The notes: generated by a model from the letters alone, not told the origin. DNA of 64,000 nucleotides from Pseudomonas kermanshahensis (GCF_014269205.2 NZ_JABWRY020000001.1:3348001-3412000); one strand, 5' to 3'. Shown: positions 17,561 through 27,959, counted from the first letter of the stretch. Numbers and translations: made by a program.

Positions 17561-20431
17561 TCAGGCGTCTTGGTAGACCGACATGGGCGGGCAGGCACAG
17601 GCCAGGTTGCGGTCACCGTAGACGTTGTCCACGCGCCCCACCGGCGGCCAGTACTTGTTCTCGCGCAGCGTTTGCAACGGGTACACCGCCAGCTCCCGGC
17701 CGTAGCGATGGGGCCATTCGCCCACCAGTTCGCTGGCGGTGTGTGGGGCGTTTTTCAGCGGGTTGTCGAGCGCGTCGAAGGTGCCATTTTCCACGGCGCG
17801 GATTTCCTCGCGGATGCAGATCATCGCCTCGCAGAAGCGGTCCAGCTCTTCCTTGGACTCGCTCTCGGTCGGCTCGACCATCAGCGTGCCAGCCACCGGG
17901 AACGACATGGTCGGGGCATGGAAGCCGAAATCGATCAGGCGCTTGGCCACGTCCTCGACGCTGATGCCGCTGCTGTCCTTGAGCGGGCGCAGGTCGAGGA
18001 TGCACTCGTGGGCGACCAGGCCGTTCTCGCCGGTGTACAGCACCGGGTAGTACTCCTCCAGGCGCCGGGCAATGTAGTTGGCACTCAAAATCGCCAGCTG
18101 CGAGGCACGCTTGAGCCCTTCGCCACCCATCATGCGGATGTACATCCAGGTAATCGGCAGGATGCTCGCACTGCCATAAGGCGCTGCGCAGACGGCACCT
18201 TGTTTATGTTCCAGGTGCGCGTGGCCAGGCAGGAACGGCGCCAGGTGCGCCTTGACCCCGATCGGGCCGACACCGGGGCCACCACCGCCGTGGGGGATGC
18301 AGAAGGTTTTGTGCAGGTTGAGGTGCGACACGTCGCCGCCGAACTTGCCCGGGGCGCAGAGACCGACCATGGCGTTCATGTTGGCACCGTCCAGGTACAC
18401 CTGGCCGCCGTGCGCATGGATGATGTCGCAGATGCGGGTGATGCCCTCTTCGAACACGCCGTGGGTCGAGGGATAGGTGATCATCAGCGCGGCCAGTTGC
18501 GCCCGGTGCTGCTCGGCCTTGGCTTGCAGGTCGGCCACATCGACGTTGCCGCGCTCATCGCAATTGACCACCACCACGCGCAGGCCGGCCATCTGCGCCG
18601 TGGCCGGGTTGGTGCCGTGGGCGGACGACGGGATCAGGCAAACATCACGGCCCGCTTCGCCACGGCTGGCGTGGTAGGCGCGGATGGCCAGCAGGCCTGC
18701 GTATTCCCCTTGCGAGCCGGCGTTGGGCTGCAACGACATCGCGTCATAACCGGTGGCCTCGCAGAGCATCGCCTGCAGTTCGTCCGTCAGTTGCCGATAG
18801 CCGAGCGACTGTTCGGCCGGGGCGAACGGGTGCAGGTTGGCGAACTCGGGCCAGGTGATCGGGATCATCTCGCTGGCGGCGTTGAGCTTCATGGTGCACG
18901 AGCCCAGCGCGATCATGGTGCGGTCCAGCGCCAGGTCCTTGTCGGCCAAGCTGCGCAGGTAGCGCATCAGTGCTGTTTCAGAATGGTAGCGGTTGAACAC
19001 CGGGTGCTGCAGGAACGGGGTTTCGCGCAGCAGCTGCACTGGCAAGCAATCGCCACAGCCCTCTGCCAGGGCGACGAAGGCCGGAAGCGACTGGCCCGGG
19101 GCGGCGAACACCTGCCACAAGGCCTCGACACTGGCCTGCTCGCAGGTTTCATCCAGTGACAGGCCGACCCGCTGGGCGTCGATCGGGCGCAGGTTCAGGC
19201 CGGCCCCTTGGGCGGCGGCCAGCACATCGGCCGCAGGCCTGGCAGTGACCACGCTGACGGTATCGAAGAAGTGCGCTTGCTCCACTGCGTGCCCGAGCTG
19301 CAGCAGCCCTTGCACCAGCACTGCCGTTAACCGGTGCACACGCTGGGCGATCTGCGCCAGGCCTTGAGGGCCGTGGTACACCGCGTACATGCTGGCGATG
19401 TTGGCCAGCAGCACCTGCGCGGTGCAGATGTTGCTGGTCGCTTTCTCGCGGCGGATGTGTTGCTCGCGGGTCTGCATGGCCAGGCGCAGCGCCGGCTTGC
19501 CAAAGCGGTCGATGGAGACACCGACCAGGCGGCCGGGCATGTCGCGTTTGAACGCATCGCGCGTGGCGAAGTACGCCGCGTGCGGGCCGCCAAAGCCCAG
19601 CGGCACGCCAAAGCGCTGGGCGCTGCCCAGCACCACATCGGCATCGAACTCGCCCGGCGGGGTCAGCAGGGTCAGCGCCAGCAGGTCCGCGGCCACCGCC
19701 ACCAAAGCGCCGACGGCATGGGCGCGTTGCACCAGGGCGCCGTGGTCGGCGATAGCGCCAGTGCTGGCCGGGTACTGCAGCAACAGGCCGAAGTAGGCCT
19801 CAAGGCCCTGGCCTTCCAGTGCCGCTTCATCACCGATGACCACCTCGATACCCAGCGGCTGGGCACGGGTGCGCAGCACGTCGAGGGTTTGCGGGTGGCA
19901 GTGGCGGGAGGCGAAAAAGGCCGGTGCCTTGCTCTTTGCCAGGCGCTTGCAGAAGGTCATGGCTTCGGCCGCAGCGGTGGCCTCGTCGAGCAAGGAGGCG
20001 TTGGCGATCTGCATGCCGGTGAGGTCGCAGACCAAGGTCTGGAAATTGAGCAGTGCTTCCAGGCGGCCTTGGGAAATCTCTGGTTGATACGGCGTGTAGG
20101 CGGTGTACCAGGCTGGGTTTTCCAGCAGGTTGCGCAAGATCGGCGTCGGCGTGTGGCACGGGTAGTAGCCTTGGCCGATATGGTTGCGAAACAGCTGGTT
20201 CTTCGCGGCGATGGCCTTGAGCGCAGCCAGGGCCTCGGCCTCGCCCTGCCCTTTGCTCAGTTCAAGCACGCTGGTGCCTTTGATGCTACCTGGGATGACG
20301 CTGTCGACCAGGGCCTGCAGGGAGCCATGGCCGGTCAGCGCCAGCATCGCCTCGATATCGTGCTCACGCGGGCCGATGTGGCGGGCGATGAACTCATTAT
20401 CCGTGGTCAATGGAAACGGTGCGTTGTGCAT
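17561..20431 (-). CDS. gcvP: Glycine decarboxylase, P protein
   Basis: 956 residues, the full single-chain form. Decarboxylates glycine with PLP and transfers the aminomethyl group to lipoyl-GcvH. N-terminal [17 protein letters not shown], central [21 protein letters not shown], and the PLP Lys in [18 protein letters not shown]. 14 bp downstream of gcvH. Confidence 0.97.
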   Translation of the reverse strand: MHNAPFPLTTDNEFIARHIGPREHDIEAMLALTGHGSLQALVDSVIPGSIKGTSVLELSKGQGEAEALAALKAIAAKNQLFRNHIGQGYYPCHTPTPILRNLLENPAWYTAYTPYQPEISQGRLEALLNFQTLVCDLTGMQIANASLLDEATAAAEAMTFCKRLAKSKAPAFFASRHCHPQTLDVLRTRAQPLGIEVVIGDEAALEGQGLEAYFGLLLQYPASTGAIADHGALVQRAHAVGALVAVAADLLALTLLTPPGEFDADVVLGSAQRFGVPLGFGGPHAAYFATRDAFKRDMPGRLVGVSIDRFGKPALRLAMQTREQHIRREKATSNICTAQVLLANIASMYAVYHGPQGLAQIAQRVHRLTAVLVQGLLQLGHAVEQAHFFDTVSVVTARPAADVLAAAQGAGLNLRPIDAQRVGLSLDETCEQASVEALWQVFAAPGQSLPAFVALAEGCGDCLPVQLLRETPFLQHPVFNRYHSETALMRYLRSLADKDLALDRTMIALGSCTMKLNAASEMIPITWPEFANLHPFAPAEQSLGYRQLTDELQAMLCEATGYDAMSLQPNAGSQGEYAGLLAIRAYHASRGEAGRDVCLIPSSAHGTNPATAQMAGLRVVVVNCDERGNVDVADLQAKAEQHRAQLAALMITYPSTHGVFEEGITRICDIIHAHGGQVYLDGANMNAMVGLCAPGKFGGDVSHLNLHKTFCIPHGGGGPGVGPIGVKAHLAPFLPGHAHLEHKQGAVCAAPYGSASILPITWMYIRMMGGEGLKRASQLAILSANYIARRLEEYYPVLYTGENGLVAHECILDLRPLKDSSGISVEDVAKRLIDFGFHAPTMSFPVAGTLMVEPTESESKEELDRFCEAMICIREEIRAVENGTFDALDNPLKNAPHTASELVGEWPHRYGRELAVYPLQTLRENKYWPPVGRVDNVYGDRNLACACPPMSVYQDA

Positions 20432-20445
20432 GTCGATACCCTGGC

Positions 20446-20823
20446 TCAGGCGTTGTCGGCCAGGAAGCGGTCGTAGCCGTCCTGGTCCATCAAGGTGTCG
20501 AGGTCGGCGAGGTTGGCCACCTGGATACGGAAGAACCAGCCATCCTGCATCGGCGAGGCATTGACCAGTTCCGGGTCGTCGGCCAGGGCCTGGTTGACCG
20601 CCACCACCGTACCGTTCAGGGGCATGCTGATGTTGCTGGCGGCCTTCACCGACTCCAGCACTGCGACTTCATTGCCCTCGCCGTACTCGCCCGGCTCTGG
20701 CAACTGCACGAACACCACGTCCCCCAGCGCCTCCTGGGCATAGGTGGTGATGCCGACGGTCAGTTCGCCAGTCGCTTCCAGACGCAGCCATTCGTGTTCG
20801 GGGGTAAAACGCAGCATGCTCAT
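20446..20823 (-). CDS. gcvH: Glycine-cleavage H protein (lipoyl carrier)
   Basis: 125 residues. Carries the aminomethyl intermediate on a lipoylated Lys, here about residue 60 in [11 protein letters not shown]. First gene of the operon, about 57 bp downstream of a strong -24/-12 promoter and preceded by GAGAGGAAG. Confidence 0.96.
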   Translation of the reverse strand: MSMLRFTPEHEWLRLEATGELTVGITTYAQEALGDVVFVQLPEPGEYGEGNEVAVLESVKAASNISMPLNGTVVAVNQALADDPELVNASPMQDGWFFRIQVANLADLDTLMDQDGYDRFLADNA

Positions 20824-20879
20824 GGATCTTCCTCTCTTGTTATCAGGTAGGTCCCGGTACAGGACTGATAACTACAAGA

Positions 20880-20894
20880 GCAAGGGCGATGCCA
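20880..20894 (-). promoter_or_regulatory. Sigma-54 promoter of gcvH-gcvP-glyA-gcvT-lipA
   Basis: On the minus strand TGGCAT-N5-TTGC matches the -24/-12 consensus (TGGCAY-N5-TTGCW) exactly with correct spacing, about 57 bp upstream of the gcvH start. The gene immediately upstream encodes a sigma-54 activator, which fits. Confidence 0.85.
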
Positions 20895-20960
20895 ACTTGA
20901 TTAAATTCTTTTATTTCAATGGCTTGAGATACAAACCGGCGCCAATCCAGTCGGCCCAGA

Positions 20961-21078
20961 TGGAACGAATAAGCTCCAGTGCATCGCCCCGGCAGGCCTG
21001 CGTGCCGGGGCGTGCCAATGAACGCGGGGACCTCGCCGAACTGGAGTGCAATCACTCCAATGGAACGTATTGGCACCA
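20961..21078 (-). promoter_or_regulatory. Three 18-bp GcsR-like sites upstream of the sigma-54 promoter
   Basis: Minus-strand sites with a 7-N4-7 layout: TGGTGCC-AATA-CGTTCCA (21061-21078), TGGAGTG-ATTG-CACTCCA (21042-21059, a perfect inverted repeat) and TGGAGCT-TATT-CGTTCCA (20961-20978). P. aeruginosa GcsR is reported to use three tandem sites near TGTAACG-N4-CGTTCCG (recalled from memory). They lie 67-185 bp upstream of the -24 box, a normal enhancer position. Between them 20986-20994 and 21003-21011 form a 9-bp perfect hairpin (GCCCCGGCA/TGCCGGGGC), which may end the gcsR transcript. Confidence 0.6.
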
Positions 21079-21083
21079 CGGCG

Positions 21084-22613
21084 CTACGCCCGGGTGGCAA
21101 TGCCGTATTTGCGCAAGCGCTGGCCGATGGCCGTGTGCGACGTCTGCAAGCGTGCGGCCAGTTGCCGGGTCGAGGGATAGGTTGCATAGAGCTTTTCCAG
21201 CAGGGATTTTTCAAACCCCTGCACGGCCGCTTCCAGGCTGATGATTTCGTGTACGTCGGCCTGCTGGCTGCTCAAGGCGGTGCCGGCCAACTCCAGGTCG
21301 TCGCAGTCGATCACCTCCCCTTCGCTGATGGCCGCGGCGCGGAAAATCACGTTCTGCAACTGGCGCACGTTACCCGCCCAGCGGTTGCCCAGCAGCAGCG
21401 GATGGGTCGCCAGCGCCAACCGGCAGGGCGAGCGCTGTATCTGCGCGCAGGCCTGGCGCAGGAAGTACTCGGCCAGCAGCAGGATGTCCTTGCCTCGCTC
21501 GCGCAAGGGCGGCACCTTGAGGTTGAGCACATTGAGGCGGTAGTACAGGTCTTCGCGAAAGCTGCCTTCGACCACCATGCTTTCGAGGTTGCGGTGAGTG
21601 GCACAGACCACCCGCACATTCACCCGCACTTCACCGCCACCGCCGACGCGGCGGAAGCTGCCGTCATTGAGAAAGCGCAACAGCTTGGCCTGCAGGTAAG
21701 GCGACATCTCCCCCACTTCATCGAGAAACACCGTGCCGCCATCGCCCAGCTCCAGCAGGCCGGGCTTGCCGCCGCGCTGGGCGCCGGTGAATGCGCCAGC
21801 GGCGTAGCCGAACAGCTCGCTCTCGGCCAGGCTCTCGGGCAAGGCGGCGCAGTTGAGGGCCAGGAACGACGCATCGCGCCGGGCACTGAGGGCGTGGCAG
21901 GCGCGGGCGACCAACTCCTTGCCGGTGCCCGTCTCGCCCTGGATCAGCAGCGGCGCCTCAAGGCCAGCCACCTTGTGCAGGCGCACCTTGAGCTCCTTCA
22001 GCGCCGTGGAATCGCCCAGCAGCCCCTCCAGCCCTTCGGTGTGGTCGTGCAGCAACGACGCCAGGCGCTCGCCGATGCGGCTTGGCGGGTACAGGGTAAG
22101 CAGGCCGCCCACCAGGGCATCGGCACCGCCGCTGATGGGCGTGGCTTCCAGCAACAATGCCTGGCCCTGGAACCCGACCTCGCACATGGGCAGGCGAAAG
22201 CCCTTGTCGATCAGGGTTTGGGCCAAGTCGGCCTCAGCAAACAGGCGCGACAACGGCTCGCCGGCCGGCTCGCGGCCAATGAGGTTGACCAGGGTGGGGT
22301 TGGCCAGCAGCACATGGCCGCCCGGGTCGACCGCCAGCACCGGGTCACTCATCGACGCCAGCAGGGCCTCCAGTTGCAGGCGCCGGCGGTGGCCAGGCAG
22401 GAAGTCGACCAACTCGACCGCCTGCACCCCGACCACGCGCAACAGCGCACCGTAGAGCTCGTCCAGCACGGCCTGTGACAGCGCCGGGGCGTCGATGTAG
22501 ACGTTGGGCGGGATCATTTCCACCGCGTCCAGGTTGAGGTTACGCGCCCCTAGCAGCGCCAGGATTTCCTGGGTGATGCCGACGCGGTCGATGAAGGTGA
22601 CGTGGATTCTCAT
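21084..22613 (-). CDS. gcsR: Sigma-54-dependent activator of glycine cleavage (TyrR family)
   Basis: 509 residues: N-terminal ACT domain (about 1-75), PAS domain (about 80-185), AAA+ domain with Walker A GETGTGKE, the sigma-54 contact motif GAFTGA, and Walker B TVFLDEVGE, then a C-terminal HTH (STRQLAARLQTSHTAIGQRLRKYG). This matches the TyrR-like enhancer-binding protein GcsR, which in P. aeruginosa activates the gcvH2-gcvP2-glyA2-sdaA-gcvT2 operon in response to glycine. The adjacent gcv operon with a sigma-54 promoter supports the assignment over PhhR/TyrR. Confidence 0.88.
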   Translation of the reverse strand: MRIHVTFIDRVGITQEILALLGARNLNLDAVEMIPPNVYIDAPALSQAVLDELYGALLRVVGVQAVELVDFLPGHRRRLQLEALLASMSDPVLAVDPGGHVLLANPTLVNLIGREPAGEPLSRLFAEADLAQTLIDKGFRLPMCEVGFQGQALLLEATPISGGADALVGGLLTLYPPSRIGERLASLLHDHTEGLEGLLGDSTALKELKVRLHKVAGLEAPLLIQGETGTGKELVARACHALSARRDASFLALNCAALPESLAESELFGYAAGAFTGAQRGGKPGLLELGDGGTVFLDEVGEMSPYLQAKLLRFLNDGSFRRVGGGGEVRVNVRVVCATHRNLESMVVEGSFREDLYYRLNVLNLKVPPLRERGKDILLLAEYFLRQACAQIQRSPCRLALATHPLLLGNRWAGNVRQLQNVIFRAAAISEGEVIDCDDLELAGTALSSQQADVHEIISLEAAVQGFEKSLLEKLYATYPSTRQLAARLQTSHTAIGQRLRKYGIATRA

Positions 22614-22695
22614 CGTGATTCCCTAGTTGGCGAAACGACAACAGGGGGACGGCGCACCCGGCGCTGTCCCCCTGGTTAAAACGTGAAGGCGGCGG

Positions 22696-24120
22696 TTACT
22701 CCGCTTCGAGCGACAACGCGGCGTGCTCCTGTTTTTTCTGGCGAATGGACCGGTAGGACAGGCCCAGCACGGCAAACCACACAGGCACAGCGAACAACGC
22801 CATGCGGGTGTCCGCCTCCAGGGCCAGCAGGCCGAGGATGAAAGCGAAGAACGCCAAGCAGACCCAGCACATGATCGTGCCGCCCGGCATCTTGTATTTC
22901 GACGCACGGTGCAGGTGGTCACGCTGTTTGCGGTACGCCAGGTAAGACAGCAGGATGATCGACCAGACGAACATGAACAGCAGGGCCGACACCGTGGTAA
23001 TCAGCGTGAACGCGTCGAGCATGTTCGGTACCAGGTAGATCACCAGGGCGCCAGCGGTCAGGCAAATACAGGAGAAGATCAGGCCGTTGGAGGGCACTGC
23101 ACGGCGTGACAACGCGCTGAACCGGCCCGGTGCATCACCCTCCACCGCCAGGCCATAGAGCATGCGGCTGGTCGAGAACACGCCACTGTTGGCCGAAGAC
23201 GCCGCAGACGTCAGTACCACGAAGTTGATGATCCCCGCTGCAGCAGGCAGCCCGGCCAGCACGAACAGTTCGACGAAGGGGCTCTTGTTGGCCACCACTT
23301 CTCGCCACGGGGTCACGGCCATGATGGCAATCAACGCCAACACGTAGAAGACGATGATGCGCAGCGGGATGGAGTTGATGGCCCGTGGCAGGTTGCGTTC
23401 CGGGTTCTTGGTTTCGGCCGCAGTGGTGCCGACCAGTTCGATGCCGACGAAGGCGAACACCGCAATTTGGAAGCCGGCGAAGAAGCCCATGGCGCCGTGG
23501 GGGAACATCCCGTCGTCGTTCCACAGGTTGGCCAGCGAGGCGACGTTACCGGTCGGCGACTGATAGGCTGCCGCCACCATGTACACCCCGGTGCAGACCA
23601 AGGCGCAGATGGCCACGATCTTGATCATGGCGAACCAGAATTCCAGTTCACCGAACATCTTCACCGTCATCAGGTTGAGCGACAGCAACACACCGACGCA
23701 GGCCAGTGCCGGTAACCACAAGGGAATATCCGGGAACCAGAACTGCGAATAGGCGGCAATGGCAATAACGTCGGCAATACCGGTGACGATCCAACAGAAC
23801 CAGTAGGTCCACCCGGTAAAGAACCCCGCCCACGGGCCTAACAGGTCCGCCGAAAAGTCGATGAATGACTTGTACTGCAAGTTGGACAACAACAGTTCGC
23901 CCATCGCCCGCATGACGAAAAACAGCATGAAGCCGATGATCATGTAGACGAAGATGATCGAAGGCCCAGCCAGGCTGATGGTCTTGCCAGAGCCCATGAA
24001 CAGGCCCGTGCCAATGGCGCCGCCGATGGCGATCAACTGGATATGGCGGTTGGACAGGTTACGTTTGAGTTCGTGGGTGTCACCCTCAGGCGGACAGTGA
24101 CCCTGCGGCAGGTTCTTCAT
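22696..24120 (-). CDS. cycA: Glycine/D-serine/D-alanine permease
   Basis: 474 residues, APC family with twelve predicted membrane segments. Long stretches match E. coli CycA as I recall it (HIQLIAIGGAIGTGLFMGSG, FAGFQIAVFAFVGIELVGTT, VLTSAASSANSGVFSTSRML). It brings in glycine, D-serine and D-alanine by proton symport. It has its own sigma-54 promoter 100 bp upstream and sits next to gcsR and the glycine-cleavage operon, so uptake and catabolism of glycine appear to be one regulon. Confidence 0.93.
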   Translation of the reverse strand: MKNLPQGHCPPEGDTHELKRNLSNRHIQLIAIGGAIGTGLFMGSGKTISLAGPSIIFVYMIIGFMLFFVMRAMGELLLSNLQYKSFIDFSADLLGPWAGFFTGWTYWFCWIVTGIADVIAIAAYSQFWFPDIPLWLPALACVGVLLSLNLMTVKMFGELEFWFAMIKIVAICALVCTGVYMVAAAYQSPTGNVASLANLWNDDGMFPHGAMGFFAGFQIAVFAFVGIELVGTTAAETKNPERNLPRAINSIPLRIIVFYVLALIAIMAVTPWREVVANKSPFVELFVLAGLPAAAGIINFVVLTSAASSANSGVFSTSRMLYGLAVEGDAPGRFSALSRRAVPSNGLIFSCICLTAGALVIYLVPNMLDAFTLITTVSALLFMFVWSIILLSYLAYRKQRDHLHRASKYKMPGGTIMCWVCLAFFAFILGLLALEADTRMALFAVPVWFAVLGLSYRSIRQKKQEHAALSLEAE

Positions 24121-24219
24121 TGTTATTTACCTTGCTAGTTTAATTGTTTTTATAACGTCACAAGTTCAACTTTCTAACCGGACATGCGTTGCAACAGCCG
24201 GCCGAACGCAAGGGAAAGA

Positions 24220-24234
24220 GCAAGGACTATGCCA
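24220..24234 (-). promoter_or_regulatory. Sigma-54 promoter of cycA
   Basis: Minus-strand TGGCAT-N5-TTGC, identical in both boxes to the gcvH promoter, about 100 bp upstream of the cycA ATG. Confidence 0.82.
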
Positions 24235-24287
24235 AAGGCTAGAGCCCGCTAAATACGGGGGTCCATGTAGGTATTAACGTTTATTGC

Positions 24288-24352
24288 TGTAATGAAGCCA
24301 CTCCAGGCAGTGGCGGTAATGGCGCGGTGTACGACACCGAAGCGTCGTATAC
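24288..24352. promoter_or_regulatory. Possible GcsR site and inverted repeats upstream of cycA
   Basis: TGTAATG-AAGC-CACTCCA (24288-24305) has the same 7-N4-7 layout as the gcvH sites, with one half near the recalled TGTAACG half-site and the other identical to a half of the 21042 site. Further upstream are CGGTGT-ACG-ACACCG (24325-24339) and TACGAC/GTCGTA arms (24330-24335 and 24344-24349). These lie 54-118 bp upstream of the -24 box. The rest of the 454-bp gap between cycA and the GMC gene holds the REP pair and nothing else I recognise. Confidence 0.45.
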
Positions 24353-24460
24353 CGTGCCCTGCCCTGTGCTGTATCGATATCACTACAATGGAGCGCTATC
24401 GGTCCAGGTAAAGCGGTGCGCCCACAACGAACTCTATTTCATGGGTTCAGCCGCGACCCT

Positions 24461-24545
24461 GTGGGAGCGGGCTTGTCCCGCGAACACCGGCAAAGCCGGT
24501 GCCATCCACCGAGTCGCCCCATTCGCGGGGCAAGCCCGCTCCCAC
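24461..24545. repeat. REP pair upstream of cycA
   Basis: GTGGGAGCGGGCTTGTCCCG at 24461 with its inverted copy ending at 24545, enclosing CACCGGCAAAGCCGGTG. Immediately downstream of the GMC oxidoreductase gene. Confidence 0.9.
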
Positions 24546-24574
24546 AGGGACCGCGTAGGCTCACCCACGCTTGA

Positions 24575-26260
24575 TCACGCACGCACCTCGCGCCGCGGCG
24601 CGCGGCTGCGCTGTTGTTCTTCCCACCCGTCAACCAAACCGACCGGCACATCGACCGGTGCCAGCGGCTCACGCCCGCGCACCAGGTCGGCGGCACGCTC
24701 GGCCAGCATGATGGTCGGCGCGTTGAGGTTGCCGTTGGGCTCGCTCGGGAACACCGACGAGTCGATTACCCGCAGTCCCTGCAGGCCATGCACACGCAGC
24801 GTCGAATCAACCACTGCCATGTCGTCCTCACCCATGCGGCAAGAACCGCACGGGTGCATGGTGCTTTCCATGTTGGCACGCACGAAGGCATCGATCTGCT
24901 CATCGGTCTGCACCTGCGGCCCAGGTGCCAGCTCCTCGCCGCGGAAGCGGTCCATGGCCGGCTGGGCGATGATCTCGCGGGTCAGGCGCACGCAGCGGCG
25001 GAAGCCCTCGCGGTCCTCCTCGCTTTGCAAGTAATTGAAGCGGATTTCCGGGTGCTGGTAAGGGTCGGCCGACAGGGCCCGCACATGGCCGCGGCTCTTG
25101 GGCTTGTTCGGCCCGGTCAGCACCATGAAACCGTGGCCCTTGAACGGTTTGTCACCGTCGTAGCGCATGGCCGCCGGCAGGAAGTGGAACTGGATATCCG
25201 GCCAACGCAGCCCCTTGGACGAGCGGATAAAACCACCCGCCTCGAAGTGGTTGCTGGCGCCCAGGCCATCCTTGAACAGCAGCCAACGCAGGCCGATCAT
25301 CGCCTTGCCCAGCAGGCTCATCTTGCCGTTGAGGGTCACTGCCTCCTTGCACGCGTACTGGATGTAGATTTCCGAGTGGTCCTGCAGGTTTTCGCCCACA
25401 CCAGGCAGGTCGTGCAGCACCTTGATTCCGGCCTTTTTCAGCACCGCCTCTGGGCCGATACCCGAGCGCTGCAACAGGTGCGGCGAGCCGATCGGGCCGG
25501 ACGATACCAACACCTCGCGGTTGCAATGCACCGTGTGGGTCTGCCCGCCCTCGTCGTACTCCACGCCCACTGCGCGCTTGCCGTCGAGCAGGATGCGGCG
25601 CGTCATGGCGTGAGTCACCACGGTCAGGTTCGGCCGGCTCATCGCCGGACGCAGGTAGGCATTGGCGGTGGACCAGCGCACCCCGTCCTTGACAGTCATG
25701 TGCATGGCGCCGAAGCCTTCCTGCATGTAGCCATTGCAGTCGGCGGTCTTGATGTAGCCGGCCTCGGCCCCGGCCTCTACCCAGGCACCGTACAGCGGGT
25801 TCTGCATGTTGTTGCCGTTGTTGGTGGCCAGCGGCCCTGCGCCGCCGCGGTAGTCATCGCCACCAAACTTGAAATGCTCGGCGCGCTTGAAGTACGGCAG
25901 GCAGTTGCGGTAGCTCCAGTGCTTCGCGCCCAGGCTTTCCCATTCATCGAAGTCGCAGGCATGGCCACGGATGTACACCAGCCCGTTGATCGAGGACGAT
26001 CCCCCCAGCACCTTGCCCCTCGGGCAGTGCAATCGGCGGCCGTCCAGGTGGGCTTCGGCGGCGGTCTCGTAGCGCCAGTTGTACTTCTTGGTATTCATCG
26101 GCAACGAGAACGCACTGGGCATCTGGATGAGCACGCTGCGGTCACTGCCGCCGAACTCCAGCACCAGTACCGAGGTGCCGGCATCTTCGGTCAGGCGGTT
26201 GGCCAGGACGCAGCCGGCAGAGCCTGCGCCGATGATGATGTAGTCGTATCGTTTTTTCAT
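24575..26260 (-). CDS. GMC-family alcohol oxidoreductase (BetA-like)
   Basis: 561 residues, cytoplasmic. FAD motif [16 protein letters not shown] at the N-terminus, GMC signature 1 ([20 protein letters not shown]), signature 2 ([17 protein letters not shown]), and the C-terminal HPCGSCRMG and [10 protein letters not shown] active-site regions. Closest in shape to choline dehydrogenase, oxidising an alcohol to an aldehyde. The ATG at 26260 follows AGGAC and is 4 bp past the permease stop. The operon context (NCS1 permease, aldehyde dehydrogenase, ureohydrolase, no betaine genes) argues for a guanidino alcohol rather than choline. Confidence 0.85.
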   Translation of the reverse strand: MKKRYDYIIIGAGSAGCVLANRLTEDAGTSVLVLEFGGSDRSVLIQMPSAFSLPMNTKKYNWRYETAAEAHLDGRRLHCPRGKVLGGSSSINGLVYIRGHACDFDEWESLGAKHWSYRNCLPYFKRAEHFKFGGDDYRGGAGPLATNNGNNMQNPLYGAWVEAGAEAGYIKTADCNGYMQEGFGAMHMTVKDGVRWSTANAYLRPAMSRPNLTVVTHAMTRRILLDGKRAVGVEYDEGGQTHTVHCNREVLVSSGPIGSPHLLQRSGIGPEAVLKKAGIKVLHDLPGVGENLQDHSEIYIQYACKEAVTLNGKMSLLGKAMIGLRWLLFKDGLGASNHFEAGGFIRSSKGLRWPDIQFHFLPAAMRYDGDKPFKGHGFMVLTGPNKPKSRGHVRALSADPYQHPEIRFNYLQSEEDREGFRRCVRLTREIIAQPAMDRFRGEELAPGPQVQTDEQIDAFVRANMESTMHPCGSCRMGEDDMAVVDSTLRVHGLQGLRVIDSSVFPSEPNGNLNAPTIMLAERAADLVRGREPLAPVDVPVGLVDGWEEQQRSRAPRREVRA

Positions 26261-26264
26261 TGTT

Positions 26265-27734
26265 CTAGTCCTGTACGCGAAGGCCTGCGGCCTCGATGTT
26301 GCGTTCATTGCCCTTGGGGTAGCCGCCCCAGCCCAGGCGTGTGGCCAGCAGGCGGGTCAGGCCGTAATGCACCAGCCCGGCCAGCAGGCAGGACGGCAGC
26401 GAGGCGGTGGCGAAGGTGAAGAAATCGGTATGGGCCAAGGTCTGCGGGTTGAACACCACCACGTAGATGGCAAACCCTGCCACCAGCGCCAGCAGCGCGA
26501 TGGGGTTGAAGCCTTTGCAGAAGCGCAACGGCGAGCCGCTTTGCTCGGCATACAGATGCCGCAGGTTCAGGCGTTGCTTGCGCAGGAAGAAGTAATCGGC
26601 GATGCCGATGCCGGCCAGCGCGCTGTTCAGCGCCGACGTCCACACCAGGAAGATGAAGAAGCCGTCGTAGATACCCGGGAGGCACACCACGATGACCACC
26701 GGGATGATGCAGAAGAGCCCGATCAGCATCCCCCAGCCCAGGCTGCGCAAACGCTCCCCGGCCAACTGACGCAGGCCGATGACGGCTGTGTAGAGGATGT
26801 TGACCATGCCCGTCAGGTTGGCCAGCGCCAGGAAGCTCAGGGCGATCACGCCGAAGGTCATGCCGCCGGCCAGCCGCATCCAGGCGGTGGGGTCGCTGCT
26901 GCCCAGGGTAGTGGCGGCGAACAGGCTGACCGACTCACCCAGCGACGCGGCGCCGAAGATGCCCACCAGGTTGGGCCAGAACGCCGTACGCTGGTTGCTG
27001 CACAGGCGCGACAGGTTGCCGATGTAGGGCCACCAGGAGAACCCCGCAGCGATGTTGATTTCTACCGCGATCATGAAGTTGACGTGCGGGTTTTCGAACG
27101 GAGGCTGCAAGGGCGGCATGGCCAGCAGTTCGCCGAAACTGTAGCGGCGGGAGATGAAGTACATCAGCGCCAGCATGATCAGAATCAAGCTGGGTGCGAT
27201 CACCGCGCTGAGGCGGCGGATCATGTCTGGCCCGCGCATGGCCACCAGCGCCGCCAGCACGATGGCCAGCAAGGCCCCAGCGGTCACCAGCCAGTCGTTG
27301 CTGTCGGGCTGGCTGTGTTGCACGAGGGTTTCCAGGTTGTCCAGCGCACGCCCGCACATCAGCCCCAGCACCGCCAGCCACCCCATGGTCAGGATCACCA
27401 CCGAAAGGATATAGACCAGCCGGCTGCCATTGAGGCCAAACATGCTGCGCAGGAAAGTGAACTGCTCGACGCCGTACTTGCCGCACGGCAGGCAGGTGGA
27501 CGAGGCCGCGAGCACCACGCCGATGATGTTGCCGATGATGATCGCGGCAATGCCTTGCAAGGGCCCGACGAACAGCGCAGTGGCACCGCCGATCAAAAAC
27601 ACCCAGGTGGCCACCGCCAACGCCGAGTTGGCGTAGGCATAACCCCAGAAGCCCCAGACCCGCTCGCCCGGCAGCAAGGGTGTATCGCCGCGTTCGGCGG
27701 CCAGGCGAAATTCCTGCTCTCTGGAGCGGCTCAT
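26265..27734 (-). CDS. NCS1-family permease (cytosine/purine-type)
   Basis: 489 residues, about twelve membrane segments. NCS1 features include the N-terminal [29 protein letters not shown] stretch (residues 19-43), [12 protein letters not shown], and [19 protein letters not shown]. These carriers import nucleobases, hydantoins, thiamine-like or other small nitrogenous compounds with protons or sodium. The ATG at 27734 overlaps the stop of the upstream 59-residue gene by 4 bp. Substrate unknown; by context probably a guanidino or amino alcohol. Confidence 0.87.
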   Translation of the reverse strand: MSRSREQEFRLAAERGDTPLLPGERVWGFWGYAYANSALAVATWVFLIGGATALFVGPLQGIAAIIIGNIIGVVLAASSTCLPCGKYGVEQFTFLRSMFGLNGSRLVYILSVVILTMGWLAVLGLMCGRALDNLETLVQHSQPDSNDWLVTAGALLAIVLAALVAMRGPDMIRRLSAVIAPSLILIMLALMYFISRRYSFGELLAMPPLQPPFENPHVNFMIAVEINIAAGFSWWPYIGNLSRLCSNQRTAFWPNLVGIFGAASLGESVSLFAATTLGSSDPTAWMRLAGGMTFGVIALSFLALANLTGMVNILYTAVIGLRQLAGERLRSLGWGMLIGLFCIIPVVIVVCLPGIYDGFFIFLVWTSALNSALAGIGIADYFFLRKQRLNLRHLYAEQSGSPLRFCKGFNPIALLALVAGFAIYVVVFNPQTLAHTDFFTFATASLPSCLLAGLVHYGLTRLLATRLGWGGYPKGNERNIEAAGLRVQD

Positions 27735-27910
27735 GGCTGGCCCCCCAGGCAATACGCGCCCACCACCATGACCAAGGTCAGCACGGCCAGGGCAACAACA
27801 TCCGCCGCGCTCAGCGCGCCGGGCCAGTGCGCCCTGCCCTCCAGTTCTTCATAGGCGCGCAGGCGCCGTTCCAGGTCTTGTGCACGCTCGGTATCCACTT
27901 GGCTGTTCAT
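27731..27910 (-). CDS. 59-residue single-span membrane protein
   Basis: MNSQVDTERAQDLERRLRAY opening, a charged N-terminal helix, then one strongly hydrophobic segment (about residues 36-56, ADVVALAVLTLVMVVGAYCL). GAGG lies eight bases before the ATG at 27910, and the stop overlaps the NCS1 permease start (ATGA), so it is a real translated gene coupled to the permease. I do not recognise a named family. A small accessory subunit for the transporter is the natural inference. Confidence 0.72.
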   Translation of the reverse strand: MNSQVDTERAQDLERRLRAYEELEGRAHWPGALSAADVVALAVLTLVMVVGAYCLGGQP

Positions 27911-27959
27911 TGGCATCACCTCGACGGGTTCTTGTTCTTGAAATTCGATGCGTTAATGT

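Noticed and set aside
15785..19159. 1124-codon open frame on the plus strand
   Set aside because: It is antisense to gcvT, glyA and gcvP, whose proteins are unmistakable. Long antisense frames are common in GC-rich Pseudomonas DNA.
20824..21083. Glycine riboswitch before gcvH
   Set aside because: I looked for paired glycine aptamers and saw none; the region is instead a sigma-54 promoter with activator sites.
24575..26260. Choline dehydrogenase betA
   Set aside because: Sequence is similar, but betB, betI and choline transporters are absent and the neighbours are guanidino-type genes.
24614..26419. 601-codon plus-strand frame
   Set aside because: Antisense to the GMC oxidoreductase; no domain likeness.
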